Assembly: GCF_000003605.2 (NCBI RefSeq)
Contig: NW_003143300.1
Span: 25,426 to 54,586, forward strand
Direction: 5' to 3'
DNA length: 29,161 nucleotides
Source: Saccoglossus kowalevskii
Lineage: Eukaryota > Hemichordata > Enteropneusta > Harrimaniidae
The position numbers and the translations under genes were made by a program. The notes beneath the pieces are model-generated. The model was not told the origin of the DNA, did no database searches, and saw only the letters and a list, made by a program, of their open reading frames with translations. The stretch's first letter is position 1; each line of letters starts with the position of its first letter. Below, piece after piece: positions 22,801 through 29,161 of the stretch.

Positions 22801-24639
22801 TTAGATTTGGCACATTTAGATTCTTTAACATTCATTGGGTCTTTTGTATTGGTGTGTTAATACAATCACAACAATAGAAATAAAAGTGGTTTCAACAAAA
22901 TGAATGATATACTTGTATATTGAATTAAAATCATAAATCAAATTATTGTTATTTTCAAACATTTTTGCAGTCAATGGCTAGACAAAACATGGCCTAGGTA
23001 TTTTGAAATGCAGTCAACCAAAATTCCTACTGCTGCTACTACTCAGGAATGAAAGTGTTTGCTTATTCACAGAAGGTGCGAGTTAGTGACAGTCTTGGCT
23101 TTATGAAGTATTCGGATGTTACATCAACTATAACTTACTGTGAAGCAAGTACATTAATATTTTGAGATGTTTCCTTGCCCAAGCTTCACATCATACATAT
23201 TGCTTCCCAATCATATATGTATAATTCAATCCCATATAAATGATATGTTTATATTCATTCAAGAAACAACAGTATGTTATAATTCTATTCTTGTAACCTA
23301 AATTGAATACAAATGTGAACATTGATTATCAATGTCTCCTGACCTTTTTATATGCATATGCAAACTTTACATACATGACTATCAGGTGTTATTAGATACC
23401 TGATTTCATTAAATGGCTTTGAATTCTAAAATTAACTTGGTACTTTAATCTTGTATAATTGTCAACTTTGGTATTTCTGTAGTAATATTATGGAAATGAG
23501 GCAGCAACACAAAGACTCATTCCAGAAGAAACATGGTTTCAAATTAGGTTTTATGTCAGCATTTGTGAAAGCGTCTGCACATTCATTGCAATGTCAGCCC
23601 GTAGTGAATGCAGGTAAGTCTGTGTATAATCATGTATTACACATTCACAAGTTTCCCAAATCCAGATTCACATGATTGACTTTTTGTTGGTTTTGAATCC
23701 TGTTTGTGGTTAGTGCGTCTGTGCGCCTGTTCCACTGATATCTCAAGAACCAATTGTCAGATTTTAATGAGATGAGATAATGGTCAGATCTTATTAATTT
23801 TTTGTTGAAATTTGTATATAAATGACCTAATTTGTATATAAATTAGCCAATATTTATCATTTTCACCAATATCTCAACCATTCATTAGATTCAATGAAAC
23901 TTAGTACATACACATATACATGCTTAGGGGTAAGCTGTATGCATGTCAGTTTAGGGCTTAATTTCGTGCTTACTAATTATCTAATTTTCATAAAATAACC
24001 AATTTATAGGTGCTTCACAGATATCTTGAGTACCACTGATTAAATTTTAATAAAACTAGATACATACATGTAGGTGCTTTTAGATAATCCACAGATCTGA
24101 TTACTTCAGGGTTGAAATCCATGCATATTAATTCCCTGTTATTAGTTTCATGCATGTTTCTTAATATGCATACTTGTAATGTTCTAAGTACTGTTGCAGA
24201 TAGGGACATGCAACTGGTGCTATAATTTTGTCAAGATATATGATCAAAATATCCTCATATATGGTCATGATTTCATTAAATATTTATATTTATAATAATA
24301 ATAGCTACTTGGAACCACCCTAATCATTCATTTGCTCAGACAAGTCTATGGTCAAAATAAGACATATTTCAATTATTTTGCATGCAATAAATACAATGCT
24401 TTATGTGTATTGAAGATGTAGTATTAAATCACAGTATTCGTACTTCAGCACACGTGAGTTCTAAGCTTTCTTTGATTTCTTCTTTAGTTATTGATGAAAA
24501 TGAAATAGTTTACAGAGATTATGTAGATATCAGTGTAGCAGTAGCAACTCCTAAAGGCTTAGTAGTTCCTGTTATACGGAATGCTGAGACAATGAACTAT
24601 GCTGATATAGAGAGAACTATTAATGGACTTGGTGAAAAG
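13799..24639 (+). CDS. DLST: Dihydrolipoamide succinyltransferase, E2 of 2-oxoglutarate dehydrogenase (11 exons seen, 3' end off the window)
   Basis: In the mitochondrial matrix this enzyme moves the succinyl group from E1-bound thiamine diphosphate, via lipoyl-lysine, to CoA, making succinyl-CoA in the TCA cycle; it forms the 24-mer core of the complex. The window gives 362 residues: presequence (1 to about 55), lipoyl domain (about 59-136, lipoyl lysine K100 in EIETDKTS), a Pro/Ala linker (138-235) and catalytic domain from RSEQRVKMNRMR (about 231) to GLGEK (362). As in human DLST, no peripheral subunit-binding domain is visible in the linker. All exon phases agree. Human DLST is 453 residues, so the missing end (about 90 residues, with the catalytic His/Asp motif DHRxxDGREA) should be encoded past 29161; no such exon was found between 24640 and the edge. 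Confidence 0.95.
14146..14185 (+). CDS. DLST: DLST exon 2 (presequence, 40 nt)
   Basis: A T-rich tract ending TTTTAG precedes the exon, and CAG/GTAAGT is a near-ideal donor. It reads [13 protein letters not shown] plus one base of Gly40. The sequencing gap starts 53 nt downstream, inside the following intron. Confidence 0.7.
14239..14399. other. Assembly gap (161 N)
   Basis: This is a run of undetermined bases inside DLST intron 2. The exon phases on either side agree without needing an exon in the gap, though a small one whose length is a multiple of three cannot be excluded. Confidence 0.99.
14904..14954 (+). CDS. DLST: DLST exon 3 (51 nt)
   Basis: It reads [16 protein letters not shown] after the split Gly40, followed by T of Tyr57. 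RQFHKTIIL is a plausible counterpart of the human ..VRFFRTTAVC.. just before the lipoyl domain. The acceptor is TTACAG at 14898-14903. A second AG with a better pyrimidine tract lies 23 nt upstream (CCACAG to 14880), but using it after exon 2 gives a stop, so the downstream site fits the frame. The donor is GTAAGT. Confidence 0.65.
15065..15139 (+). CDS. DLST: DLST exon 4, start of lipoyl domain
   Basis: It encodes [20 protein letters not shown] then RWEK, closely matching human DLST ([17 protein letters not shown]). It begins after ACAG with the last two bases of Tyr57 and ends one base into Ala82, with donor GTGAGA. The reading is secure. Confidence 0.95.
15795..17395. mobile_element. 'TATAAGCCC' repeat family, copy A (longest)
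   Basis: The left part has AGCCCAGGG..CCTGAACAT..GGGCTTAT, matching copy C (27231-28037). The right part shares the TTTGACCT/AGGTCA cluster and AAAGATAAACTGAG with copy B (about 26040-26990) and the terminal ACACCCTGGGC with copy C (27927). The ends are approximate. It probably is a DNA transposon whose shorter relatives are internal deletions. It carries a possible coding tail on the minus strand at 16230-16360. Its superfamily is not identified. Confidence 0.6.
16230..16360 (-). pseudogene. Possible transposase C-terminal remnant
   Basis: The minus strand reads ..[20 protein letters not shown] then [16 protein letters not shown] and a stop, about 43 residues. The acidic, Asp-alternating tail looks protein-like, and it sits inside the longest copy of a mobile family. 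No start codon or longer frame is attached. No domain is recognisable, so 'transposase' is inference from position only. Confidence 0.25.
17735..18692. mobile_element. Hairpin-headed non-autonomous element (Helentron/HINE-like?), with internal tandem units
   Basis: The left end is a hairpin at 17735-17769: AGTCCCCGTT pairs with AACGGGGACT, and inner CGGAC pairs with GTCCG around a GAA loop. The right end (18683-18692) repeats AACGGGGACT, so the ends form a 10-bp inverted repeat. Inside are GTCCGTCC microsatellites (17790-17802 and 18160-18240) and related units of roughly 140-300 bp. Each unit includes GGACCGATTCCGTTCATT, TGTGGGACATATGCACATG and a small palindrome around ATGGCCGACTGGCAGCCAT. 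No target-site duplication and no coding potential were seen. End hairpin, subterminal inverted repeat, microsatellite core and no duplication fit non-autonomous rolling-circle elements, but that assignment is inference. Confidence 0.65.
18160..18240. repeat. GTCC/GACC microsatellite
   Basis: This is an imperfect tandem run of CCGTCCGT, GACCGTCC and GTCTGTCC units inside the hairpin-headed element, separating two of its longer internal units. Confidence 0.9.
18820..19620. mobile_element. Non-autonomous DNA transposon with 33-bp inverted repeats and CTA duplication
   Basis: The left end 18820-18852 and the reverse complement of 19588-19620 match at 30 of 33 positions, both starting GGCCACAC and ending ATGGATGACATCC. 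CTA occurs immediately outside both ends (18817-18819 and 19621-19623), a 3-bp target-site duplication. The 801-bp body has no coding frame, so it depends on an enzyme from elsewhere. A 3-bp duplication fits PIF/Harbinger or Zator-type elements; TA-type insertion with an extra base is the alternative. It is inserted in DLST intron 4. Confidence 0.85.
19881..19936 (+). CDS. DLST: DLST exon 5, lipoyl domain up to the lipoyl lysine
   Basis: It encodes [19 protein letters not shown]. The last codon, AAG, is the lipoyl-lysine K100 itself, so the exon boundary falls directly after the modified residue. The acceptor is TTACAG and the donor GTTTGT, phase 0. Confidence 0.96.
20095..20235. repeat. Single copy of a dispersed 'ATTTTGATGAAACTTGGTACATA' unit
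   Basis: A stretch with CAAAGAACTATTCACT, AAATTTTGATGAAACTTGG and TACATAGAC is related to the three units at 23735-24080 and, more distantly, to the inner units of the hairpin-headed element. It lies in DLST intron 5. Confidence 0.5.
20789..20897 (+). CDS. DLST: DLST exon 6, second half of lipoyl domain
   Basis: It encodes [20 protein letters not shown] and then [16 protein letters not shown], completing the flattened beta barrel around the lipoyl lysine. Length is 109 nt. It is bounded by TGTACAG and GTGAGA and ends one base into Gly137. Confidence 0.96.
21001..21195 (+). CDS. DLST: DLST exon 7, proline-rich linker
   Basis: It encodes about 64 residues dominated by Pro, Ala, Ser and Thr, with runs of three and seven Pro. 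This is the flexible swinging-arm linker that lets the lipoyl domain move between active sites. It has no recognisable E1/E3-binding domain. The donor is CCAG/GTAATA, phase 1. Confidence 0.9.
21360..21460 (+). CDS. DLST: DLST exon 8, linker to catalytic domain
   Basis: It encodes [20 protein letters not shown] followed by [13 protein letters not shown]. The ending GTRSEQR aligns with human GLRSEHR at the start of the catalytic domain. The acceptor is TTTCCAG and the donor GTAAGG, phase 0. Confidence 0.93.
22527..22624 (+). CDS. DLST: DLST exon 9, catalytic domain start
   Basis: It encodes [20 protein letters not shown] then [12 protein letters not shown], nearly identical to human [25 protein letters not shown]. 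The acceptor is TTTTTCAG/GTAAAG and the donor AG/GTAGGT. It ends two bases into Ser268. Confidence 0.96.
23483..23613 (+). CDS. DLST: DLST exon 10, catalytic domain
   Basis: It encodes [20 protein letters not shown] then [20 protein letters not shown] and VNA. The stretch [18 protein letters not shown] is diagnostic of 2-oxoacid dehydrogenase succinyltransferases. The donor is CAG/GTAAGT; it ends one base into Val312. Confidence 0.96.
23700..24260. repeat. Degenerate tandem units in DLST intron 10
   Basis: The block ATATCTCAAGAACCA..AGATTTTAATGA(AAC)..ACATACA..TAATT(A)GCCAAT recurs three times, starting near 23739, 23869 and 24022 (spacing about 130-150 bp). A GTGCGTCTGTGCGCCTG run stands just before the first. 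This looks like an old member of the GTCC-microsatellite repeat group. No clear ends were found. Confidence 0.5.
24488..24639 (+). CDS. DLST: DLST exon 11, catalytic domain
   Basis: It encodes [20 protein letters not shown] then [20 protein letters not shown] and [10 protein letters not shown]. These parts contribute to the CoA/lipoamide channel and the trimer core. The acceptor is TTCTTTAG and the donor AAG/GTCAGT, phase 0. The next exon, expected to begin near ARKNxL, is not in the window. Confidence 0.96.
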
Positions 24640-25079
24640 GTCAGTGTTCCCAGTTATTTTATTAACTGAGATAGTTGTGTTGTCTACAAGTTTCCTAAAC
24701 AGATAATATGCTGAATAAAATTACAGATGTTTGTGAATGTCCAGAGTCAGGAGAAATTGTTACTAGCGTTATATTTGGAGAAACATGTCACAAGATATAT
24801 TGGGAGGAATGTCACTGGGGTTGTATTGGGGGGGGGGGGGTTATATGGGAAGGGAAGTTGTGTAGTTTCTATGGCTTCATAATTTGAACAAGAAATTGAC
24901 CCTAGCATAGCATGCTAGCATGACCACGCCCATATTTTAGAAACTACACCCACTTTTGTCAAACCATGTATAAATTATAATGCAATGTTCTATTAACAGT
25001 TACAAACACTTTGATTAAACATAGGGTTTTGTTTTTGTTACACTTCACATTTAGTAAAATTATTGAAAATTATTTTAAA

Positions 25080-25420
25080 AAAACAATTTTTTTTCAAAGT
25101 TTGAGCTTTGCATTGACCAATTTAATTCAAACATCAACTATATACTCAGTATTATGAGACACAGCTTCAAGGTAGTTTTGTTGATGAAGCACATTTTGGG
25201 TGTGTTTTGGGGTAAACGATTAAAAATGATTTTTGTTTTTTCTAAATTTGATTTAAACATATACTCAGTAGTAAGAGACGCAGCTTTAAAAGACAGTATT
25301 GTTGTTTGAACCCATTTTAGTCAAAATGGGTTGGATTTCACATTGACCAATTTCATTCAGACTCAGAATATTTACTCTGTTATGAGACACATCTTTAAGA
25401 GATGTAGTTTTATGTTTTGA
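25080..25420. repeat. Degenerate tandem array, about 110-120 bp units
   Basis: Three related blocks contain TACTCAG(T)A..TTATGAGACACAGCTTCAAG and then a T-rich stretch, starting near 25140, 25258 and 25368. The preceding CATTGACCAATTTAATTCAAAC also recurs as CATTGACCAATTTCATTCAGAC near 25343. There is no coding potential and the divergence suggests age. Confidence 0.6.
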
Positions 25421-25799
25421 ACAGATGTTTTGTTATAATAAAAACAAAATATTGTTAAACTCTGTTACTGTTCCGGCTAAATTGAAAACTGACTTGTTCA
25501 TGCACTACTTTTTGAACATGGCCTATAATATGTTATGTCTTGTTTTTCAAAGAATGTTTCAGTGCTATATATCTAACAATCAATCAATGACCAATCAAGT
25601 TCAAACATGCATACATCATATCAGACATGTGCACATATTTATTTCATGGTCCAAAATCAAATGCCAAAAAGGCATCAATTTGAAACACTTAGAACAATAC
25701 AATAGGACCTTGATGCACATAATTTTATTTTTTGAGTCAAGTTCAAAATTGCTAATTTGTGGTAATTTTGTTATAAAGAATCCATTTTTGACATACCTG

Positions 25800-25915
25800 G
25801 CTCAATAAAGTTCAAACTTCATACATACACAAGACATCAGACAAATGTATGTGCATTTTTGTCACCATCAAATAAAAATGACTGACTGGCGACCATCTTG
25901 TTTATAAGAGTGTAG
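25800..25915. repeat. Short fragment of the hairpin-headed family
   Basis: AAAATGACTGACTGGCGACCATCTTGTTT near 25875-25905 matches the internal palindromic unit (AAAATGGCCGACTGGCAGCCATCTTG) of the element at 17735-18692. The preceding GTTCAAACTTCATACATACAC resembles the TTCAAACTTGGTACATAGA part of the same unit. Confidence 0.5.
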
Positions 25916-26039
25916 TTTCACAGAACAATCTCTTACATATCAGTTAACATTATAGCCTTGGTAGTCATGCAATATATATCCTGCCTGTGATACAAACTAT
26001 GTCATTGATTTGTTTATCCGAAAATATAACATTGGACCA

Positions 26040-26990
26040 CTTCAAGTCATGGCACTTAACATGTAAAATCTGGGAAAGTATACCAAAGACCACCGAAACG
26101 ATGACATTTTTTTGTTTAAAATTGTAACCATGTTACAAATTATTCAAATGACATTTTCCATTCTCTATGTGCAAGGAAAGGGGGAATATTGTGTCATTTT
26201 AGAGAAAATAAAATTACAAAATCTGTTGTCATCGATTTCCACAATACTTTTACAATGAAGAAACAAACATGTTAACAAAAAATGTGCACATTTTATTACA
26301 ATATTATTTACATACTGAGTTAGCTGTGTGAAAATGATTAGGGTCTGTGGGAAAACAGTCAAAGGCAAGTTTTTCTTTGTGGAAGGTTTTCGATTGATCG
26401 TACACAAACCCTTGATGCATAGCAATTCCCTTCATGAAGTTTTTCTGCATGATTTGACCTGAAACAAATTCCTCTGACCTAACCTGACAGGTCAAGTCTT
26501 TCATTAACCTTACAAAATGCTATGTCGTATTGACAAAGATTTGTTAATGCAATGCAAGAATTACCGTGATGTTAAAATGTGACCTGTTAAATGAAAAACG
26601 GCAAGATTTTTCTCAAAAACTGGTGATCAGCGATTTTTGAAAGATAAACTGAGTGTGGGGGAAGTATCTAACACCTTTCACAGTCATCAACAGCTCACTT
26701 TGAAAAATAGTTTTTACTCGTTCATACCCCATTCATGATAATCTCAATGAACACAAATTTTTTTGAAAATTAAAACCATATGTCCAATGGTGTCCAATGT
26801 CCTTGGTGTTTCGCAAGGTACCACTTACTTCAGTATTGCAACATTTGGTTCATTGTGAGTAATAACAGAAAAGAGAAAGTGCGAACCATATTGCGTTGCT
26901 AAAGATATTTTCTTGTAAAGGCATAAATCAAACGGCTCTTGTCAGAGCCACAGCACGCTTCAAAAAGAGACGACTATACCAATTACAATT
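26040..26990. mobile_element. 'TATAAGCCC' repeat family, copy B
   Basis: It shares with copy C, in order: AACATGTAAAAT, ATTTCCACAA..TTTTACAATGAAGAAACAAACATGTT, CACATTTTATTACAAT, the block GGTCTGTGGGAAAACAGTCAAAGGCAAG, the TATTGCAACAT..GTGAGTAA block and TACCAAT. It carries TGACCT/AGGTCA motifs at about 26454-26496, also present in copy A, and a histone-type stem-loop near its right end (26930-26972) that copy C lacks. Its right end abuts the second hairpin-family copy. No coding frame was seen. Confidence 0.65.
26930..26972 (+). promoter_or_regulatory. Orphan histone-type 3' processing signal (stem-loop plus downstream element)
   Basis: AAAC precedes GGCTCTTGTCAGAGCC (26934-26949), a perfect 6-bp stem with a TGTC loop, followed by ACAG. 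Eleven bases further on is CAAAAAGAGACG (26961-26972). This is the layout of metazoan replication-dependent histone mRNA ends: stem-loop flanked by AA..ACA, then a purine-rich U7-pairing element. The usual loop is UUUC or UUUA; here U1 and U3 are kept. No histone coding sequence is seen upstream. Confidence 0.5.
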
Positions 26991-28250
26991 GTTCAACTCG
27001 GTCTCTGTTCGTCTGTCCATCTGTCCTTCCATCCTTTCATCCTTCCATCCAGAGTTTGATTTCAGAACCTTCTGTATCAAATCCATTCATTCTTTGCAAG
27101 TGTTAAGTACTTTATGTGGGACATATACACATGCAGTGGCTTAGAGATTCTATCCAAGATGACAGATTACCAGCCATCTTGTTTTTTGAAAATGTGGTAT
27201 CTTGGACATGATTTGTCAATTTTACTACATATTGTACTTCCCCAAGTATAAGCCCAGGGGCCTGAACATGTAAAATTAGGGGGTGGGCTTATACTCGAGG
27301 ACCACCTCAGAAAAGATAATTTTATGGGGGGTTAAAAATTGTAACTATCTTCCCAACCACGAAAATTTATCCAAATTACATTTTTCATTCACAGCGCCAG
27401 TCTCTGAGAATTATTACGTCTTTTTGATTTCCACAACACTTTTTACAATGAAGAAACAAACATGTTCATAAAAATACACACATTTTATTACAATACGGTT
27501 TACTGGCCGTCAAAAATTGGTAGGGTCTGTGGGAAAACAGTCAAAGGCAAGATTTTTATCATTACATTAATAGTTTGCTCGTTCACACCCCATTTACTCA
27601 ATGGACATGATTATTCGGAAAAATCAAACGATGTTCAATGACCAGGTTTCATGACTTGAGGATCACATTTTTGCCGTTTAAAACTACTACTCAAAAAATA
27701 TATGGATTACTTTAGTATTGCAACATCCAGTTTCATCCTGAGTAAATAATAGAATAGAAAGGGTGTGAACCATGTTCCGTATGCTCGCCTGCCATGCACT
27801 CTGAAATTAATGCAAGTTTTCTCGTAATAGCAGGAACCAAACAACCATACCAATCATGATTATTGTGCAATGAAATACACGTTTTACATACATGTTTTAA
27901 TAAATGTCATCAATGCTTGCTAAAACACCCTGGGCCTATACTCGGGGATGCCCTCAACTCATTAAATGTCTAAAAGCAGAGGGGTGGGCTTGTACTCCGG
28001 GAGGGGCTTATACTCCGGGGGGGGGGGGGGGGTACGGTACATTATACATGTTAGGATACATGTCCATGACAATTCGTTATACAATCATGTCATAACTGGA
28101 TAAATGTTCATTTTGTGATTTTATTTAAGGATCAAAGATGGTCTACTGCCAGAAATTTTCTTTTTTGGCCATACTACTATGTCTCATATTTTCATCACAT
28201 ACATTGTGTTACATGCCTATGTTTATTTGTAGGAACATTTCCAAAGGTTG
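26990..28250. mobile_element. Hairpin-headed family, second copy, split by an insertion
   Basis: 26990-27230 matches the first copy: GGTCTC..GTC microsatellite, CATTCATTCTTTGCA, TGTGGGACATATACACATG and CAGCCATCTTGTTTTTTGAAAATG. The match resumes at 28038 with ATTATACATGTTAGGATACATGTCC and ATCAAAGATGG. The 807 bp between (27231-28037) is another element. The hairpin end is absent here, so the copy is truncated on the left. Confidence 0.7.
27231..28037. mobile_element. 'TATAAGCCC' repeat family, copy C, inserted into a hairpin-family copy
   Basis: The ends are inverted copies: left ..GTACTTCCCCAAGTATAAGCCC and, on the other strand of the right end, ..GTACCCCC(n)CGGAGTATAAGCCC. TACAT flanks both sides (27226-27230 and 28038-28042), a probable 5-bp target duplication. 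A G-run of about 15 marks the right end (28017-28032). The interior matches copy B. No coding frame was seen. A second GGGCTTGTACTCCGGG motif just inside the right end repeats the terminal motif. Confidence 0.7.
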
Positions 28251-28755
28251 TAATTAAATGTTCATACTCAAAAAATAATAAATATAAAAAAATGTACATA
28301 GATCATTTTAGATAACGTGATTGAATGTGGCAGTATTCATGAATAGCAAGATTTCCTCCTGATATGCACATTAGCTTGTAGAACAGATTACAACTATGGG
28401 TGTGACTTTAACTGACACTAAAATTGTATATTCTCAAACATACATTGTACATGTACTTGGTATATGTTTGTCTTAAGCTTTGTCTCCATTAAACATTGTT
28501 AGAAAGATTGTCATTCGGTGAGACCATAACAAATAAGCTGGCATAAGATGTTTATCGCTTGACTTGAGTTTGGATAAATAAATTACATAAATATGAGAAA
28601 TAGCAGTTATATATTAGATTGTAAATTTAAAAGTCATTTAATAAATCTGTAATTAGTCTATTATTCACTCAATTACTGACCATACACTACAACATTCAGA
28701 AACAATTCACCTGGTCACATGGCCAGTGATTTGCATAACCAATTTGAGTGTATAT

Positions 28756-28848
28756 ACCGTAGTTGTCCAAGTAAAAGCCCACCCTCCAATTTTGATACAA
28801 TAAAATAATTGAGGTCATGTCCTGGCATACGCCCAGGGTGGTCTTTTT
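28756..28848. repeat. 'TATAAGCCC' family fragment D, opposite orientation, cut by the next element
   Basis: TACCGTAGTTGTCCAAGTAAAAGCCCACCC matches the reverse complement of copy C's right end. CATACGCCCAGGGTGG follows, and then the sequence passes straight into a different hairpin-capped element at 28850. Confidence 0.5.
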
Positions 28849-28849
28849 T

Positions 28850-29161
28850 AGCTCCGCTGTCGACTTTGTCGAGCGGAGCTTATCATATGAGTGATTGTCC
28901 GTCGTCGTCCGTCAATGTTTTACTTTTTCGACTTCTTCTTGAAAACTACAAGCCTGAATGCTTTGATACTTGGTGTATATGTACTTTGGGTAGACCTCTC
29001 TTAGGTTTGTTCATTTCATGTTGATATCTTCAATTCTCTAATTTTGGTGAATATTTTTGTCATTTTTGGTAAAAAGTGATATTTTCGACTTCTTGTTAAA
29101 AACCGCAAGTGCAAATGCTTTGATAATACATATATAGGTATACATGTGGACCTCTCTCAGA
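28850..29161. mobile_element. Head of a second hairpin-capped repeat family (partial)
   Basis: The hairpin occupies 28850-28880: AGCTCCGCT pairs with AGCGGAGCT and an inner CGAC pairs with GTCG around a TTT loop, with a 2-nt bulge. It is followed by TTATC.. and a GTCCGTCGTCGTCCGTC run. Two related inner units follow (TTTTCGACTTCTTCTTGAAAACTACAAG near 28925 and TTTTCGACTTCTTGTTAAAAACCGCAAG near 29081, each leading to AATGCTTTGATA and GACCTCTCT). The element continues past the window. Confidence 0.65.

Larger units (their letters stand above)
24640..29161 (+). other. DLST: DLST intron 11, incomplete at right edge
   Basis: At least 4.5 kb without coding sequence follows exon 11. It is filled by tandem repeats and mobile-element copies listed separately. 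A G-run at 24829-24840 lies in it. 24640-25080 otherwise shows nothing recognised. Confidence 0.8.

Noticed and set aside
24829-24840. G-run as a mobile-element end like that of copy C
   Set aside because: No AGTATAAGCCC motif or inverted partner nearby; a plain homopolymer is enough.
25425-25808. 127-codon open frame in DLST intron 11
   Set aside because: No recognisable domain, repeat-derived flanks, and no splice-site context or codon pattern of a gene.

Overview
The window is animal genomic DNA: AT-rich, with long introns, one sequencing gap (14239-14399) and several families of interspersed repeats. It reads as an invertebrate, most likely an invertebrate deuterostome such as a hemichordate. 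That guess rests on protein resemblance to vertebrate PROX and DLST and on the style of the repeats, and it is weak at species level. No bacterial, CRISPR, rRNA or tRNA features were seen.

Two host genes stand head to head. On the minus strand (8160 down to 281) is a complete coding region for a Prospero/PROX homeodomain transcription factor in three coding exons, 712 residues. Its first coding intron is a 297-nt U12-type AT-AC intron, as in fly prospero, with exact ATATCCTTTT donor, TTCCTTAAC branch site and terminal AC. On the plus strand (13799 onward) is DLST, the dihydrolipoamide succinyltransferase E2 subunit of the 2-oxoglutarate dehydrogenase complex. Eleven exons, 362 residues, are in the window: a mitochondrial presequence, the lipoyl domain with lysine 100, a proline-rich linker and about two thirds of the catalytic domain. 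The last 90 or so residues lie beyond the right edge. The same divergent pair, PROX2 and DLST, is adjacent on human chromosome 14, so this looks like ancient conserved microsynteny. About 5.6 kb separates the two start codons, and its DLST-proximal part carries ETS/NRF-2-like and NRF-1-like motifs.

The rest is introns and repeats. 1-280 is presumed Prox 3' UTR and 482-5925 is the large second Prox intron. 8161-12870 shows no coding sequence. DLST intron 4 (15140-19880) holds three elements: a long copy of a 'TATAAGCCC' repeat family (about 15795-17395), a hairpin-headed element with tandem units and a GTCC microsatellite (17735-18692), and an 801-bp inverted-repeat transposon flanked by CTA duplications (18820-19620). 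The final, incomplete DLST intron (24640 to the edge) holds a degenerate tandem array, two more copies of the TATAAGCCC family, a second copy of the hairpin-headed family split by one of them, and the head of a different hairpin-capped element. One TATAAGCCC copy contains an orphan histone-type 3' stem-loop and downstream element at 26930-26972.

The observations most worth following are the AT-AC intron, the Prox-DLST pairing, the orphan histone processing signal, and the two hairpin-capped repeat families that share stem architecture but not stem sequence.
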